In this document: positions 16,090-24,542 of the stretch, in pieces | How the letters are laid out: the number at the start of each line of letters is the position of its first letter | Numbering within the stretch: the stretch's first letter is position 1 | Source of the DNA: Microbacterium sp. SY138 | GTDB taxonomy: Bacteria > Actinomycetota > Actinomycetes > Actinomycetales > Microbacteriaceae | NCBI RefSeq assembly: GCF_039729145.1 | Contig: NZ_CP155793.1 | Location: 2,728,001-2,792,000, forward strand | Reading direction: 5' to 3' | DNA: 64,000 nt | Translations under genes and position numbers: made by a program | Notes under the pieces: generated by a model | Told to the model about the DNA's origin: nothing | Database searches by the model: none | What the model saw: the letters and a program-made list of their open reading frames with translations, nothing else

Positions 16090-18228
16090 ATGAGCCAGCA
16101 CGACGAACACACAGATCACACCGCGCACCGCAATCACACGGCGGCGGCCGCGACGGAGCACGACCATGGGGCGATGAGCCACGATCACGCTGCACCGCAC
16201 GAAGACACCGGGCACGGCGGCCACGAAGATCACGCCAGCCACGGCAGGCATGGTGGCCACGGGGATCATGTGGGGCAGTTCCGGCGCCTGTTCTGGATCA
16301 TGCTGCTCCTCGCCGTGCCGGTGGTCGGGTTCTCGATGATGTTCTCGATGCTGCTCGGGTACCCCCTGCCGGACGCCGCCTGGGTCGGGTGGGTCTCACC
16401 GGTTCTCGGAACGGTCATGTACGTGTGGGGCGGCGCACCGTTCCTCACCGGCGCGGTGAGTGAGCTCCGTGCACGTAAGCCCGGGATGATGTTGCTGATC
16501 GCCCTTGCGATCACCGTGGCGTTCCTCGCGTCGTGGGGTGCGAGCCTGGGTGTGCTGCACCACGAGCTGGATTTCTGGTGGGAGCTGGCACTGCTGGTCG
16601 TGATCATGCTGCTCGGCCACTGGATCGAGATGCGCTCCCTCGCACAGACGACCTCGGCGTTGGACTCTCTCGCCGCGCTGTTGCCCGATGAGGCAGAGAA
16701 GGTCGACGGAGACACCACTGTTACGGTCGCACCGTCTGATCTGCAGGTGGGTGATGTGGTGGTGGTGCGCCCGGGCGGGCGGGTTCCTGCTGACGGGCGG
16801 ATCGTGCAGGGCTCGGCCAGCATGGATGAGTCGATGATCACCGGAGAGTCCCGCCCGGTGCGCCGCAGCGACGGCGACCCGGTGATTGCTGGCACGGTCG
16901 CCACCGATTCCGGGGTGCGGGTGGAGATCACCGCTATCGGCGAAGACACGGCTCTCGCGGGTATCCAGAAGCTGGTGACGGAGGCGCAGAGTTCATCGTC
17001 GCGGGCGCAGCGGCTCGCGGATAAGGCGGCGGGCTGGCTGTTCTGGTTCGCGCTCGGTGCTGCCGCGATCACCGCGCTCGTCTGGACTCTTGTTGGCCAG
17101 CCTGACGCTGCGGTGATTCGCACGATCACGGTGCTGGTAATCGCCTGCCCGCACGCTCTCGGTCTCGCGATCCCGCTTGTCGTGTCGATCGCGACCGAGC
17201 GCGCTGCCCGTGGGGGCGTGCTGATCAAGGATCGCCTCGCACTGGAGAGCATGCGCACCGTCGACACGGTCTTGTTCGACAAGACCGGCACCCTCACCAA
17301 GGGCGCCCCCGCCGTGACCGCGATCGATCCCGTGACGGGGGCCGACGCCGATCAGCTGCTGGCGTGGGCGGCGGCCGCGGAAGCGGACTCCGAGCACCCC
17401 CTCGCCCGCGCGATCGTCAACGCGGCGAAAGAGAAGAACCTCACCGTTCCGCGCTCGTCCGATTTCGAGTCCTCCCCCGCCGTTGGGGTGCGTGCCCGTG
17501 TTGACGGACGTGTCGTGCAGGTGGGTGGCCCGTACATGCTCGAGCAGGAACACGCGCAGGAGCTGTCGGTTGCCGATGAGTGGCGGGAGGAGGGTGCGAT
17601 CATCCTTCACGTGCTCGTCGACGGGCAGGTTGCGGGTGCGCTGCGCCTGGCGGATGAGATCCGTTCTGAGTCGCGTCACGCGGTCGAGACCCTTCATGAG
17701 CGGGGCGTGCAGGTGGTGATGATCACCGGTGATGCCGACGCGGTCGCCGCGTCCGTGGCGGGCGAGCTGGGCATCGACCGATACTTCGCCGGGGTGCGGC
17801 CAGAGGACAAGGCCTCGAAGGTGAAAGATCTACAGAGTGAAGGCCGCAAGGTTGCGATGGTCGGAGACGGCGTGAACGACGCCCCTGCCCTCGCCCAGGC
17901 GGACGTGGGGATTGCAATCGGTGCGGGCACAGATGTCGCGATCGCTTCGGCCGGTGTCATCCTCGCCAGCGACGACCCCCGATCGGTGCTGTCGGTGATC
18001 GAACTATCGCGGGCCAGTTACCGGAAGATGAAGCAGAACCTCTGGTGGGCCGCCGGCTACAACCTCCTCTCCGTGCCCCTCGCCGCCGGCGTGCTCGCCC
18101 CCGTGGGTTTCGTGCTGCCGATGTCTGTGGGCGCGGTGCTGATGTCGCTGTCCACGATTGTTGTTGCGTTGAACGCGCAGCTGCTGCGGCGGCTGAATCT
18201 CAGCCCGGACACCGTCGTCAACAAGTAG
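16090..18228 (+). CDS. copB: copper-exporting P1B-type ATPase, CopB-like (CPH)
   Basis: 712 residues. The first 60 are histidine-rich (DEHTDHTAHRNH; GHGGHEDHASHGRHGGHGDH), typical of CopB-type N-termini. Eight membrane segments follow, with the transport motif CPH at about 353 (IACPHALGLAIP) instead of CPC, the TGES actuator loop, phosphorylation site DKTGT near 397 and the GDGVNDAPALAQADVG hinge. P1B-3 enzymes export Cu(II)/Cu(I) or Ag(I). It is the core exporter of copper module 1, duplicated at 44276-46396. Confidence 0.93.
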   Translation: MSQHDEHTDHTAHRNHTAAAATEHDHGAMSHDHAAPHEDTGHGGHEDHASHGRHGGHGDHVGQFRRLFWIMLLLAVPVVGFSMMFSMLLGYPLPDAAWVGWVSPVLGTVMYVWGGAPFLTGAVSELRARKPGMMLLIALAITVAFLASWGASLGVLHHELDFWWELALLVVIMLLGHWIEMRSLAQTTSALDSLAALLPDEAEKVDGDTTVTVAPSDLQVGDVVVVRPGGRVPADGRIVQGSASMDESMITGESRPVRRSDGDPVIAGTVATDSGVRVEITAIGEDTALAGIQKLVTEAQSSSSRAQRLADKAAGWLFWFALGAAAITALVWTLVGQPDAAVIRTITVLVIACPHALGLAIPLVVSIATERAARGGVLIKDRLALESMRTVDTVLFDKTGTLTKGAPAVTAIDPVTGADADQLLAWAAAAEADSEHPLARAIVNAAKEKNLTVPRSSDFESSPAVGVRARVDGRVVQVGGPYMLEQEHAQELSVADEWREEGAIILHVLVDGQVAGALRLADEIRSESRHAVETLHERGVQVVMITGDADAVAASVAGELGIDRYFAGVRPEDKASKVKDLQSEGRKVAMVGDGVNDAPALAQADVGIAIGAGTDVAIASAGVILASDDPRSVLSVIELSRASYRKMKQNLWWAAGYNLLSVPLAAGVLAPVGFVLPMSVGAVLMSLSTIVVALNAQLLRRLNLSPDTVVNK

Positions 18229-18275
18229 GCCCATGCGCGGCGGCAACGTACGCTGGAGGAAAGGGAGGTGAGACG

Positions 18276-18716
18276 GTGTTGATCTCGATCGCACGGCGCG
18301 TGAATGACCAGCGCACCCTCACCCGCACCCTTCTCACCGTCGTCGCCGTCGCCCTGTCCGTGATCTTCGGGCTCTTGGCGATGCACTCGATGAACACGCA
18401 CACCATGCCCTCCGGGCACAGTGAGACCATCGCCGTCGCACCCGCGCAAGCCGACGCTCACCCCGCACACGCCTCAGACGAAGCCGCAGCGGTGGATGAG
18501 GCAGGTTGTGCGACGTGCTCTGACGATCACGGCATGGCGTGGATGGCCTGCGTTCTCGCGCTCCTGATCGCCGTCGTGCTGGTCGCGCGACCATCCACCT
18601 GGTGGCGTGCACTCACCGAAAACCCTGGCACGCTCCTTTCACGCTTTGCGTTTCGCGGCGCGCTGTATCCGCTGCGGCCGCCGTCTCTCACCGTTCTCTG
18701 TATCAGTCGCACCTGA
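18276..18716 (+). CDS. DUF6153-like small membrane protein
   Basis: 146 residues from GTG 18276, with GGGAGG 6 bases upstream. An N-terminal membrane segment (LLTVVAVALSVIFGLLAMHS), a histidine-containing linker, a conserved GCATCSDDHGMAWMACVLALLIAVVLV segment with a CXXC before the second membrane span, and a terminal PPSLTVLCISRT. Similar proteins recur between copB and DUF305 lipoprotein genes in actinobacterial copper loci; the role is unknown. The CXXC/His pattern suggests metal contact outside the membrane (inference). The C-terminal motif is shared with two other proteins in this window. Confidence 0.75.
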   Translation: MLISIARRVNDQRTLTRTLLTVVAVALSVIFGLLAMHSMNTHTMPSGHSETIAVAPAQADAHPAHASDEAAAVDEAGCATCSDDHGMAWMACVLALLIAVVLVARPSTWWRALTENPGTLLSRFAFRGALYPLRPPSLTVLCISRT

Positions 18717-18806
18717 TGGCTGACGTGCCCGCGTTCTGCGGGCAACGCCCCTTCGCCCAGCCTGGTCTCGCTGGGCGCCGTCATCGACTCTTGGAGAGAA
18801 CCCCTC

Positions 18807-19403
18807 ATGAAGACCCGTTTTGCGGCGACCGCCGCACTTACCCTCACTGCTGTGCTCGCCCTTGCCGGCTGCGCTGGAAACACCTCCGGCGGCGGCGATA
18901 TGCCCGGTATGAATCACGAGAGCAGCAGCTCCGCCCCGGCGTCCGCGGACGCCAATGACGCCGACATCACGTTCGCCAGCATGATGAAAGAGCACCACGC
19001 TCAGGCCATCGAGATGTCTGACATGCTCCTCAGCAAGGACGGCGTCGACGACCGCGTCGCCGCCCTCGCGGAAGAGATCAAGGCCGCTCAGGGCCCCGAA
19101 ATCCAGACGATGGACAAGTGGCTCGAAGAATGGGGCGCTGACACCTCCGACATGGAAGGCATGGACCACGGCGGCGGCATGATGTCCGACGACGACATGC
19201 AGGCCCTCGAAGATGCCACCGGGCCCGACGCCAGCCGCTTGTACCTCGAGCAGATGATCCAGCACCATCAGGGTGCCGTCAAAATGGCCCAAGAAGAAGT
19301 CGACAACGGTCAGAACAGCGACGCGGTCGCCCTGGCCGAAACGATCATCGAGGCACAAACCACCGAGATCGCCACGATGGAAGACCTCCTCGCCACGCTC
19401 TAA
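18807..19403 (+). CDS. DUF305 copper-associated lipoprotein
   Basis: 198 residues. A lipoprotein signal with lipobox LAGC (ALAGCAGN) is followed by a Met/His/Asp-rich DUF305 region: MMKEHHAQAIEMSDMLL, MDHGGGMMSDDDM and EQMIQHHQGAVKMAQEE. The two EHH/QHH helices are the hallmark, and the methionine-rich stretches suit Cu(I) binding outside the membrane. It needs Lgt, LspA and perhaps Lnt, and accessory lspA and lnt genes lie further along this island. Duplicated at 46993-47592. Confidence 0.9.
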   Translation: MKTRFAATAALTLTAVLALAGCAGNTSGGGDMPGMNHESSSSAPASADANDADITFASMMKEHHAQAIEMSDMLLSKDGVDDRVAALAEEIKAAQGPEIQTMDKWLEEWGADTSDMEGMDHGGGMMSDDDMQALEDATGPDASRLYLEQMIQHHQGAVKMAQEEVDNGQNSDAVALAETIIEAQTTEIATMEDLLATL

Positions 19404-19413
19404 TCCACAGACG

Positions 19414-19438
19414 GGGGCGGGACTCTCTCCCGCCCCCA
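19414..19438 (+). terminator. GC-rich terminator after the DUF305 lipoprotein gene
   Basis: GGGGGCGGGA, loop CTCTC, TCCCGCCCCC, 10 bases after the stop codon. There is no long T-tract; an analogous hairpin occupies the same place in copper module 2. Confidence 0.7.
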
Positions 19439-19542
19439 CTCTGGTTCTGCCCTCACAACTCACACCCGCACGCCCGTGACCCCGCTGGTTCTCATCCCGT
19501 GACGTACCCGCGCACTCGCCTGCTTTCTCACGTCGGAGCTTC

Positions 19543-20388
19543 ATGAACCGCTACTCACCCCTACCCGCTCTCGCGATCGCCCTCGCAGCCGTCGTCCTCA
19601 CCGGATGCGCCGCACCACAAGCCACCGGCATCAACGCAGTTCCCCCCGTCATCGAACACATTCACGGCGTCGCCGCAGATCCACGTGGGGACAACCTCTT
19701 CGTAGCCACCCACGCAGGAATCTTCACCCTCACACCCGCTGGCACGATAAGCGGACCCATCGGAGGGCACGACTTCGACGCGATGGGCTTCACCGTCCTC
19801 GACGACGCCCTCTTCGCCTCCGGACACCCCGGCACCCAAACACCGGCCGAGCTCGGCGCCCCGAACCTGGGCGTCATCCGCAGCGACGACTTCGGCGAAA
19901 CATGGTCGCCAATCGCCCTCAACGGCACCACCGATTTCCATGTCCTCACCGCCGGACCAAACGGCACCCTTTACGGCATCGCCTCCGACAGTGTGGACCT
20001 GCTCGTCAGCACCGACGACGGCCAGGAATGGACCCGCGGCGCCACACTCGCCGCAGTAGACCTCGCCGCCACCAACGACGGCCTCTACGCGGCCGCCGAA
20101 GAAGGGCTGCTGGTCAGTACCGACAACGGTGTCAGCTTCACCCCGGTCGCAGACGCCCCCTTGCTCTATACCCTCGACTCGCGGCCCGACGGCTCGCTCG
20201 CGGGAATCGGAACGGACGGTGCCCTCTGGTCACAGAACACGGAGGGAACCTGGGAGCGCCTCGACGCTCTCCAAGGGGCCGCGCAGGCCTTCACCGTCCT
20301 CGATGACGACCTTTTCGTCGTGGTTGACGATCGCGGGATCGTTCAGATCACGCCCGACGACACAACCGTCCTCGCGCCCGCCCGATAG
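19543..20388 (+). CDS. BNR-type beta-propeller lipoprotein (F510_1955-like)
   Basis: 281 residues with lipobox LTGC near residue 22. Repeating SDDFGETWSPI, STDDGQEWTRG and STDNGVSFTPV are BNR/Asp-box repeats of a beta-propeller, and HIHGVAADP plus ASGHPG match the family annotated as F510_1955 glycosylhydrolase, although enzyme activity is unproven. It sits on the outer face of the membrane. The family recurs in metal-resistance loci of Gram-positive bacteria, usually beside DUF305 and copper ATPase genes, as here. Duplicated at 47653-48519. Confidence 0.85.
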   Translation: MNRYSPLPALAIALAAVVLTGCAAPQATGINAVPPVIEHIHGVAADPRGDNLFVATHAGIFTLTPAGTISGPIGGHDFDAMGFTVLDDALFASGHPGTQTPAELGAPNLGVIRSDDFGETWSPIALNGTTDFHVLTAGPNGTLYGIASDSVDLLVSTDDGQEWTRGATLAAVDLAATNDGLYAAAEEGLLVSTDNGVSFTPVADAPLLYTLDSRPDGSLAGIGTDGALWSQNTEGTWERLDALQGAAQAFTVLDDDLFVVVDDRGIVQITPDDTTVLAPAR

Positions 20389-20413
20389 GGCAACACCTAT
20401 AGAACGGCCGACC

Positions 20414-20530
20414 ATGACCCCGCGCCGCAACCCCTTCCGCCGCATGCCCGTCTTCATCGCGTGCGCCACGATTCTCGCCGTGCTAGTCGCCCTCGCGAGC
20501 TTCTACCTCATCGGAGCCACGTTCACATGA
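20414..20530 (+). CDS. small membrane protein, 38 residues
   Basis: From ATG 20414, a basic N-terminus (MTPRRNPFRR) then one membrane span (PVFIACATILAVLVALASFYLI). It lies 25 bases after the BNR lipoprotein and its stop overlaps the next ATG (ATGA), which supports translation. No counterpart exists in copper module 2. Function unknown. Confidence 0.6.
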   Translation: MTPRRNPFRRMPVFIACATILAVLVALASFYLIGATFT

Positions 20531-20826
20531 TCCACCGGCATCCCATCCACCCCCGCGAGCCAAGCGCAACCGCCCGGTCGCCTATGCGCACCAGTCGGCC
20601 GACACCTTACCGACATCACTATCGACTCGTCCGGCTAGGAGCCTTCATTCTCCTTGCCGCCCTTGCACTGACCGCGATCCATTTCCTCATCGACACAACT
20701 GCCCCCGAACAACGGTCACTGTGGGTGTACACGCTCGGAAGCTACGAAACAGCGCTCATCCTCGTGATCATCGGACTCGCACTCGTGCTCCGCGAGCCCC
20801 CGGGAGGCACGGATGGATCTCGATAG
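20527..20826 (+). CDS. two-span membrane protein, 99 residues
   Basis: Starts at ATG 20527, overlapping the previous stop. A polar, proline/arginine-rich N-terminus is followed by two membrane spans (LGAFILLAALALTAIHFLI and SYETALILVIIGLALVL). Last gene of copper module 1; not recognised as a known family. The following 200 bases (20827-21025) show only degraded coding-like sequence before the convergent cad operon. Confidence 0.6.
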   Translation: MIHRHPIHPREPSATARSPMRTSRPTPYRHHYRLVRLGAFILLAALALTAIHFLIDTTAPEQRSLWVYTLGSYETALILVIIGLALVLREPPGGTDGSR

Positions 20827-21025
20827 CTATGGGGCAACACCCTCTGGTCCATCGTCCCCACCATCGGCGTCGTCGGACGCAGGAAAGTGGCGAACAACAG
20901 CGGCATCAGTGCCGGTGCGATCGAGTGCTCAAGGGTCGGAGCGGCTTGCCGCGTTTTCGGCCCTACGGTCGCTCCGAAGGCGATAGCGCCGATGTAGTGA
21001 GCAAGTTGATGAGTGTTCTACCACC

Positions 21026-21571
21026 TCACAAGGGATCTGACCCTGTGGTCACATCGCCGGCGCGGGTCATGAGGAGTGCTCCGGTGATCGCAGCGGTGAA
21101 CATCACGATGTCGGCGATGTTCCCGATGAACCAGTTTCCGTAAGCGAGGAAGTCCACGACGTGTCCGCGGGCGAATCCAGGGTCCCGAAACAGGCGGTCG
21201 CCTGCGTGTGAGGCTGCGGCCCCACCGAGCGCGCCGATGATGATCGCCCATCCCGGCCGTTGAATTCGGAACGCGAAAACGATTGCTGTGACGGCAGCGG
21301 CGACAGCGATCAGCGCGAACACCCAGGTAAAGCCCTCCCCAAAGGAGAATGCCGCCCCGGGGTTATACGCGAGTTGCAGGCCGAGCAGGTCGCCCACCAC
21401 CGGGATGCGCTCGCGCTCCGAGAGGGTAGCTTCGGCCCATATTTTCGTCCCCTGATCGATCAGAACGACGACCAGCGCGATCAGGAGCGCTCCACCAGTG
21501 AGCCGCCAGCGCCGCGCCGACGGCAACTTTCGCGCAGCGGACGACTGAGCCTCTGCCCCGGACGACGTCAT
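21026..21571 (-). CDS. lspA: accessory lipoprotein signal peptidase II in cadmium operon
   Basis: 181 residues, four membrane spans. Family motifs are visible: VVVLIDQGTKIWAE, YNPGAAFSFGEG, GDRLFRDPGFARGHVVDFLAYG and WFIGNIADI; the two catalytic aspartates lie in GDR and IAD. The usual GNLIDR is altered to SHAGDR but keeps the Asp. It cleaves diacylated prolipoproteins in the membrane. It overlaps cadD by four bases, and coupling of lspA with cad genes is a known arrangement in Gram-positive bacteria. Distinct from the second lspA at 29414. Confidence 0.92.
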   Translation of the reverse strand: MTSSGAEAQSSAARKLPSARRWRLTGGALLIALVVVLIDQGTKIWAEATLSERERIPVVGDLLGLQLAYNPGAAFSFGEGFTWVFALIAVAAAVTAIVFAFRIQRPGWAIIIGALGGAAASHAGDRLFRDPGFARGHVVDFLAYGNWFIGNIADIVMFTAAITGALLMTRAGDVTTGSDPL

Positions 21572-22176
21572 GCGAGGACCTCAATCAGGCGGACGATGAC
21601 GCCCGATTCGATCAGGATAAACAGGCCCAGACCAATGAACACGGCCGGAACGAGCCAGTGCTCGATACGTTCCAGTCCCTCAGTGACTGCCTTGTTGGTG
21701 CCGATCAGCCGTCCGGCGGCGCACCAGACCGCGACCAGGATGAGGAACACGACGATCATGACGGCGACGTCGCCCGGCGCGCTGGTGCGGAAGATCGGCG
21801 TGTACAGGGAGATGTTGTCCGCCCCGTTGGCGATCGTGATCCCCGCTACACCCCACAGTCCGACCGCGGTGATCTTGGCGTCGTCGTCATCGTCATCGCC
21901 GTTGCGACGGAGGCCGCGGACGAGCGTCCAGATGCCGATGCCGAGCGGGATCAGACCGAGGAAGCCGACCCATTCGTCCGGGACGATCGTGAGTCCGAGC
22001 GCGGCGATCACGCTGATCAGGACGAGGGTGATGAACCCGAGGTATTGGCCTGCGACGATTTGCCACGGTCGGGGTTTGCCTCGGCTGGAGGCAAGGAACA
22101 GCACGGTGAGCACGACGATGTCGTCAATGTTGGTTGCCGCGAACAAGCCGATCGCTGATCCGATGGTGGCGAGCAT
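21568..22176 (-). CDS. cadD: CadD-family cadmium resistance transporter
   Basis: 202 residues, five to six hydrophobic segments. The N-terminal AATNIDDIVVLTVLFL and the central NGADNISLYTPIF motif define the CadD family; a run of aspartates (GDDDDDD) sits in the cytoplasmic loop between the halves and may bind metal. It exports or sequesters Cd(II). It shares the start/stop overlap with lspA and abuts the P-type ATPase, so the three are one transcript with cmtR. Confidence 0.9.
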   Translation of the reverse strand: MLATIGSAIGLFAATNIDDIVVLTVLFLASSRGKPRPWQIVAGQYLGFITLVLISVIAALGLTIVPDEWVGFLGLIPLGIGIWTLVRGLRRNGDDDDDDAKITAVGLWGVAGITIANGADNISLYTPIFRTSAPGDVAVMIVVFLILVAVWCAAGRLIGTNKAVTEGLERIEHWLVPAVFIGLGLFILIESGVIVRLIEVLA

Positions 22177-24092
22177 CAGCCCTCCAACCGTGGTGTGCGG
22201 GTGCGGGCGGCACGTAGGCCGTTGAGGATCACGATGACCTCGGCGACCTCGTGGACCAGGACGACGGCCGCGAGCCCCAGGACGCCGAAGAGTGCGAGCG
22301 GGAGCAGTGCGGTGATGATCAGCAGCGACAGGATGATGTTCTGGTTGATGATCCGTCGACCGCGGCGGGCGTGATCAAATGCCCGCGGGATGAGGCGCAG
22401 ATCATGTCCGGTGAAGGCGACGTCGGCGGATTCGATCGCCGCGTCGGAGCCGGTCGCGCCCATCGCAATACCGATGTCCGCGCCAGCGAGGGCCGGGGCG
22501 TCGTTGATGCCGTCGCCGATCATCGCGACCGGCCCCGCCTTCGACAGCTCCCCGATCGCGGCCGCCTTGTCTTCGGGGCGCAGTTCGGCTCGCACCTCGC
22601 TGATCCCGGCCTGCGCAGCCAGTGCACGGGCGGTGCGGGCGTTGTCGCCGGTGAGCATCGTTACGCCGATGCCTTGACCGGTGAGGGTCCGGACAACGTC
22701 GGGGACTTCGGGGCGCAGCTCATCGCGGACGCCGATCGCTGCGACCGGTGACCCGTCACGATGCACGATCACCACGGTCATGCCTTGCTCTTCGAGCCCC
22801 GCGACCGGCTCCACGAGTTCGCCGGCGTTCAGCCAGCGGGGGCTGCCGACGGTGATTCTCGATCCGTCGACGGTGCCATCGATGCCGTGCCCGGCCTGCT
22901 CGGTCACATCTGCAGCTGCCGGAGTACCCGGGGCGGCGGCGGTGATCGCAGACGCGAGAGGATGCGTGCTGTGCTGCTCCAACGCCGCAGCCCAGGCCAC
23001 CGCCTGAGCCTCCGTTACACCACCGGTGGTCAGGACGGCGGTGACCGCGGGCTCGTTGCGGGTGAGGGTGCCGGTCTTGTCGACGGCAACGTGCCGTATG
23101 GTGCCGAAGCGCTCGAAAACGGCACCGGACTTGATGATCACACCGAACTTGCTCGCCGCACCGATCGCGGCGACGACCGTCAGCGGCACCGAGATTGCGA
23201 GCGCACACGGGCTGGCCGCGACCAGCACAACGAGCGCCCGAGTGATCCACACCTCTGGATCTCCCAGCAGCGACCCGATAATAGCGACGAGCGCCGCGAG
23301 GATCAGAACGCCGGGCACGAGCGGGCGGGCGATCCTGTCCGCCAGACGAGCACGCTCGCCCTTCTCGGTCTGCGCTTTCTCTACCAACTCGACGATCGTC
23401 GTGAGCGAGTTGTCGATGCCGGCAGCGGTCGTCTCGACCTCCAGCGCGCCGGCGCTGTTGATCGCGCCGGCCGACACCGCATCGCCGGGCTCGACCTCGA
23501 CAGGGATCGATTCCCCGGTGATCGCCGATGTGTCCAGGCTGGAGCGACCAGAACGCACGATCCCATCGGTCGCGATCCGCTCGCCGGGGCGGACCACCAT
23601 GACCTGGCCAACCATCAGCTCTCGCGCCGGCACCTGCACAGCGGCGCCGCCCTGCAGCACGGTTGCTGTCTCCGGTACGAGCTTCAACAGTGCACGCAGC
23701 CCGCCGCGGGCGCGGTCCATCGCCTTGTCCTCGAGCGCCTCAGCGATCGAGTACAGGAACGCCAGAGCTGCAGCCTCCTCCACGTAACCGAGGATGATTG
23801 CACCGATGGCACTGATTGTCATCAGCAGACCGATGCCGAGCTTGCCTTTGAACAGTTTCCGAATCGCGCCAGGGGTGAACGTCGACGCGCCCAGCAGTAA
23901 GCCGATCCAAAACAGCGCGAGCGCCGGGATCTCGAGGCCGGACCACTCGAAGATCAGACCGGTCAGGAACGCAACGCCGGAAAAGACCGGCACCATGATC
24001 CCGCGGTCCCTCCACCAGGGCCGCTCAGCCTCTTCGTGTTCCTCTGCCGCAGTGGTGGCAGGCTCGTGCTCGCACCCGCACGCCGCGCTCAC
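22176..24092 (-). CDS. heavy-metal P1B-type ATPase (SPC motif, Cd/Zn/Co group)
   Basis: 638 residues. N-terminal metal-binding tail is short (AACGCEHEP) rather than an HMA domain. Motifs: TGESIPVEVEPGD, SPCALAIS at about 294 (SPC instead of CPC), DKTGT at about 337, GDGINDAPALAGADIG, and a terminal HEVAEVIVILNGLR. SPC is typical of the P1B-4 (Co/Ni/Fe) group, whose HEGGT motif is here HEVAE as in some Cd/Zn exporters. The operon partners CmtR and CadD favour Cd(II)/Pb(II) export. It overlaps cmtR by four bases. Confidence 0.9.
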   Translation of the reverse strand: MSAACGCEHEPATTAAEEHEEAERPWWRDRGIMVPVFSGVAFLTGLIFEWSGLEIPALALFWIGLLLGASTFTPGAIRKLFKGKLGIGLLMTISAIGAIILGYVEEAAALAFLYSIAEALEDKAMDRARGGLRALLKLVPETATVLQGGAAVQVPARELMVGQVMVVRPGERIATDGIVRSGRSSLDTSAITGESIPVEVEPGDAVSAGAINSAGALEVETTAAGIDNSLTTIVELVEKAQTEKGERARLADRIARPLVPGVLILAALVAIIGSLLGDPEVWITRALVVLVAASPCALAISVPLTVVAAIGAASKFGVIIKSGAVFERFGTIRHVAVDKTGTLTRNEPAVTAVLTTGGVTEAQAVAWAAALEQHSTHPLASAITAAAPGTPAAADVTEQAGHGIDGTVDGSRITVGSPRWLNAGELVEPVAGLEEQGMTVVIVHRDGSPVAAIGVRDELRPEVPDVVRTLTGQGIGVTMLTGDNARTARALAAQAGISEVRAELRPEDKAAAIGELSKAGPVAMIGDGINDAPALAGADIGIAMGATGSDAAIESADVAFTGHDLRLIPRAFDHARRGRRIINQNIILSLLIITALLPLALFGVLGLAAVVLVHEVAEVIVILNGLRAARTRTPRLEG

Positions 24093-24448
24093 GCGTCAGC
24101 CCCCGCTCCGCAGCAGCCCGGCACCGTGCAGGCCGAGTCCACGCACGGCGCGTGCTCGTCAACAGCCAGCGTCACATCCACAAGTGCAATGAGGGCTGCG
24201 GCGAGATGAGGGTCGGCGATCTCGTAACGGGTCTGCCGGCCCTCAGGCTCGGCGACAACGATCCCGCAGTCGCGCAGGCAGGTGAGATGGTTCGACACGT
24301 TGGACCGCGTCAGCTCTAACTCGCGCGAGAGGACTGCCGGGTAGCTCGGGCCGCCGAGCAGAGTCATGAGAATCCGAGAGCGCGTAGGATCAGCCATGGC
24401 GCGGCCGAGCCGATTCATGACATCGAGACGAGAAGCAATAGTCAGCAT
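24089..24448 (-). CDS. cmtR: CmtR-type ArsR-family Cd/Pb sensor
   Basis: 119 residues. The winged helix ADPTRSRILMTLL and LTRSNVSNHLTCLRDCGIVV match mycobacterial CmtR closely, including the two Cys ligands in the recognition helix (TCLRDC) and a third in APCVDSAC, the CmtR Cd(II)/Pb(II) set. Extra C-terminal cysteines (CTVPGCCG) resemble a metal-binding tail. It represses the downstream ATPase/cadD/lspA genes; metal binding releases the operator. It is the first gene of the leftward operon. Confidence 0.93.
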   Translation of the reverse strand: MLTIASRLDVMNRLGRAMADPTRSRILMTLLGGPSYPAVLSRELELTRSNVSNHLTCLRDCGIVVAEPEGRQTRYEIADPHLAAALIALVDVTLAVDEHAPCVDSACTVPGCCGAGADA

Positions 24449-24462
24449 AAGCTGAACTATAC
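24441..24462 (-). promoter_or_regulatory. cmtR promoter, probably leaderless
   Basis: On the minus strand a TATAGT -10 (24462-24457) lies only eight bases before the cmtR ATG, and an imperfect dyad (AGTTCAGC TTAT GCTGACT) spans the start. The transcript would start at or next to the ATG. Confidence 0.4.
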
Positions 24463-24542
24463 AGTGACTACTGACCTATTGCCTACGCGGTCCACCTAAT
24501 ATGCCTCGGGGCATGGAGCCCGCAAGCACGCCGCCGCCCAAA

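Noticed and set aside
20827..21025. A short gene between copper module 1 and the cad operon
   Set aside because: Only fragments of coding-like sequence interrupted by stops; a half-site CGTTTTCGGC is present but no second arm.
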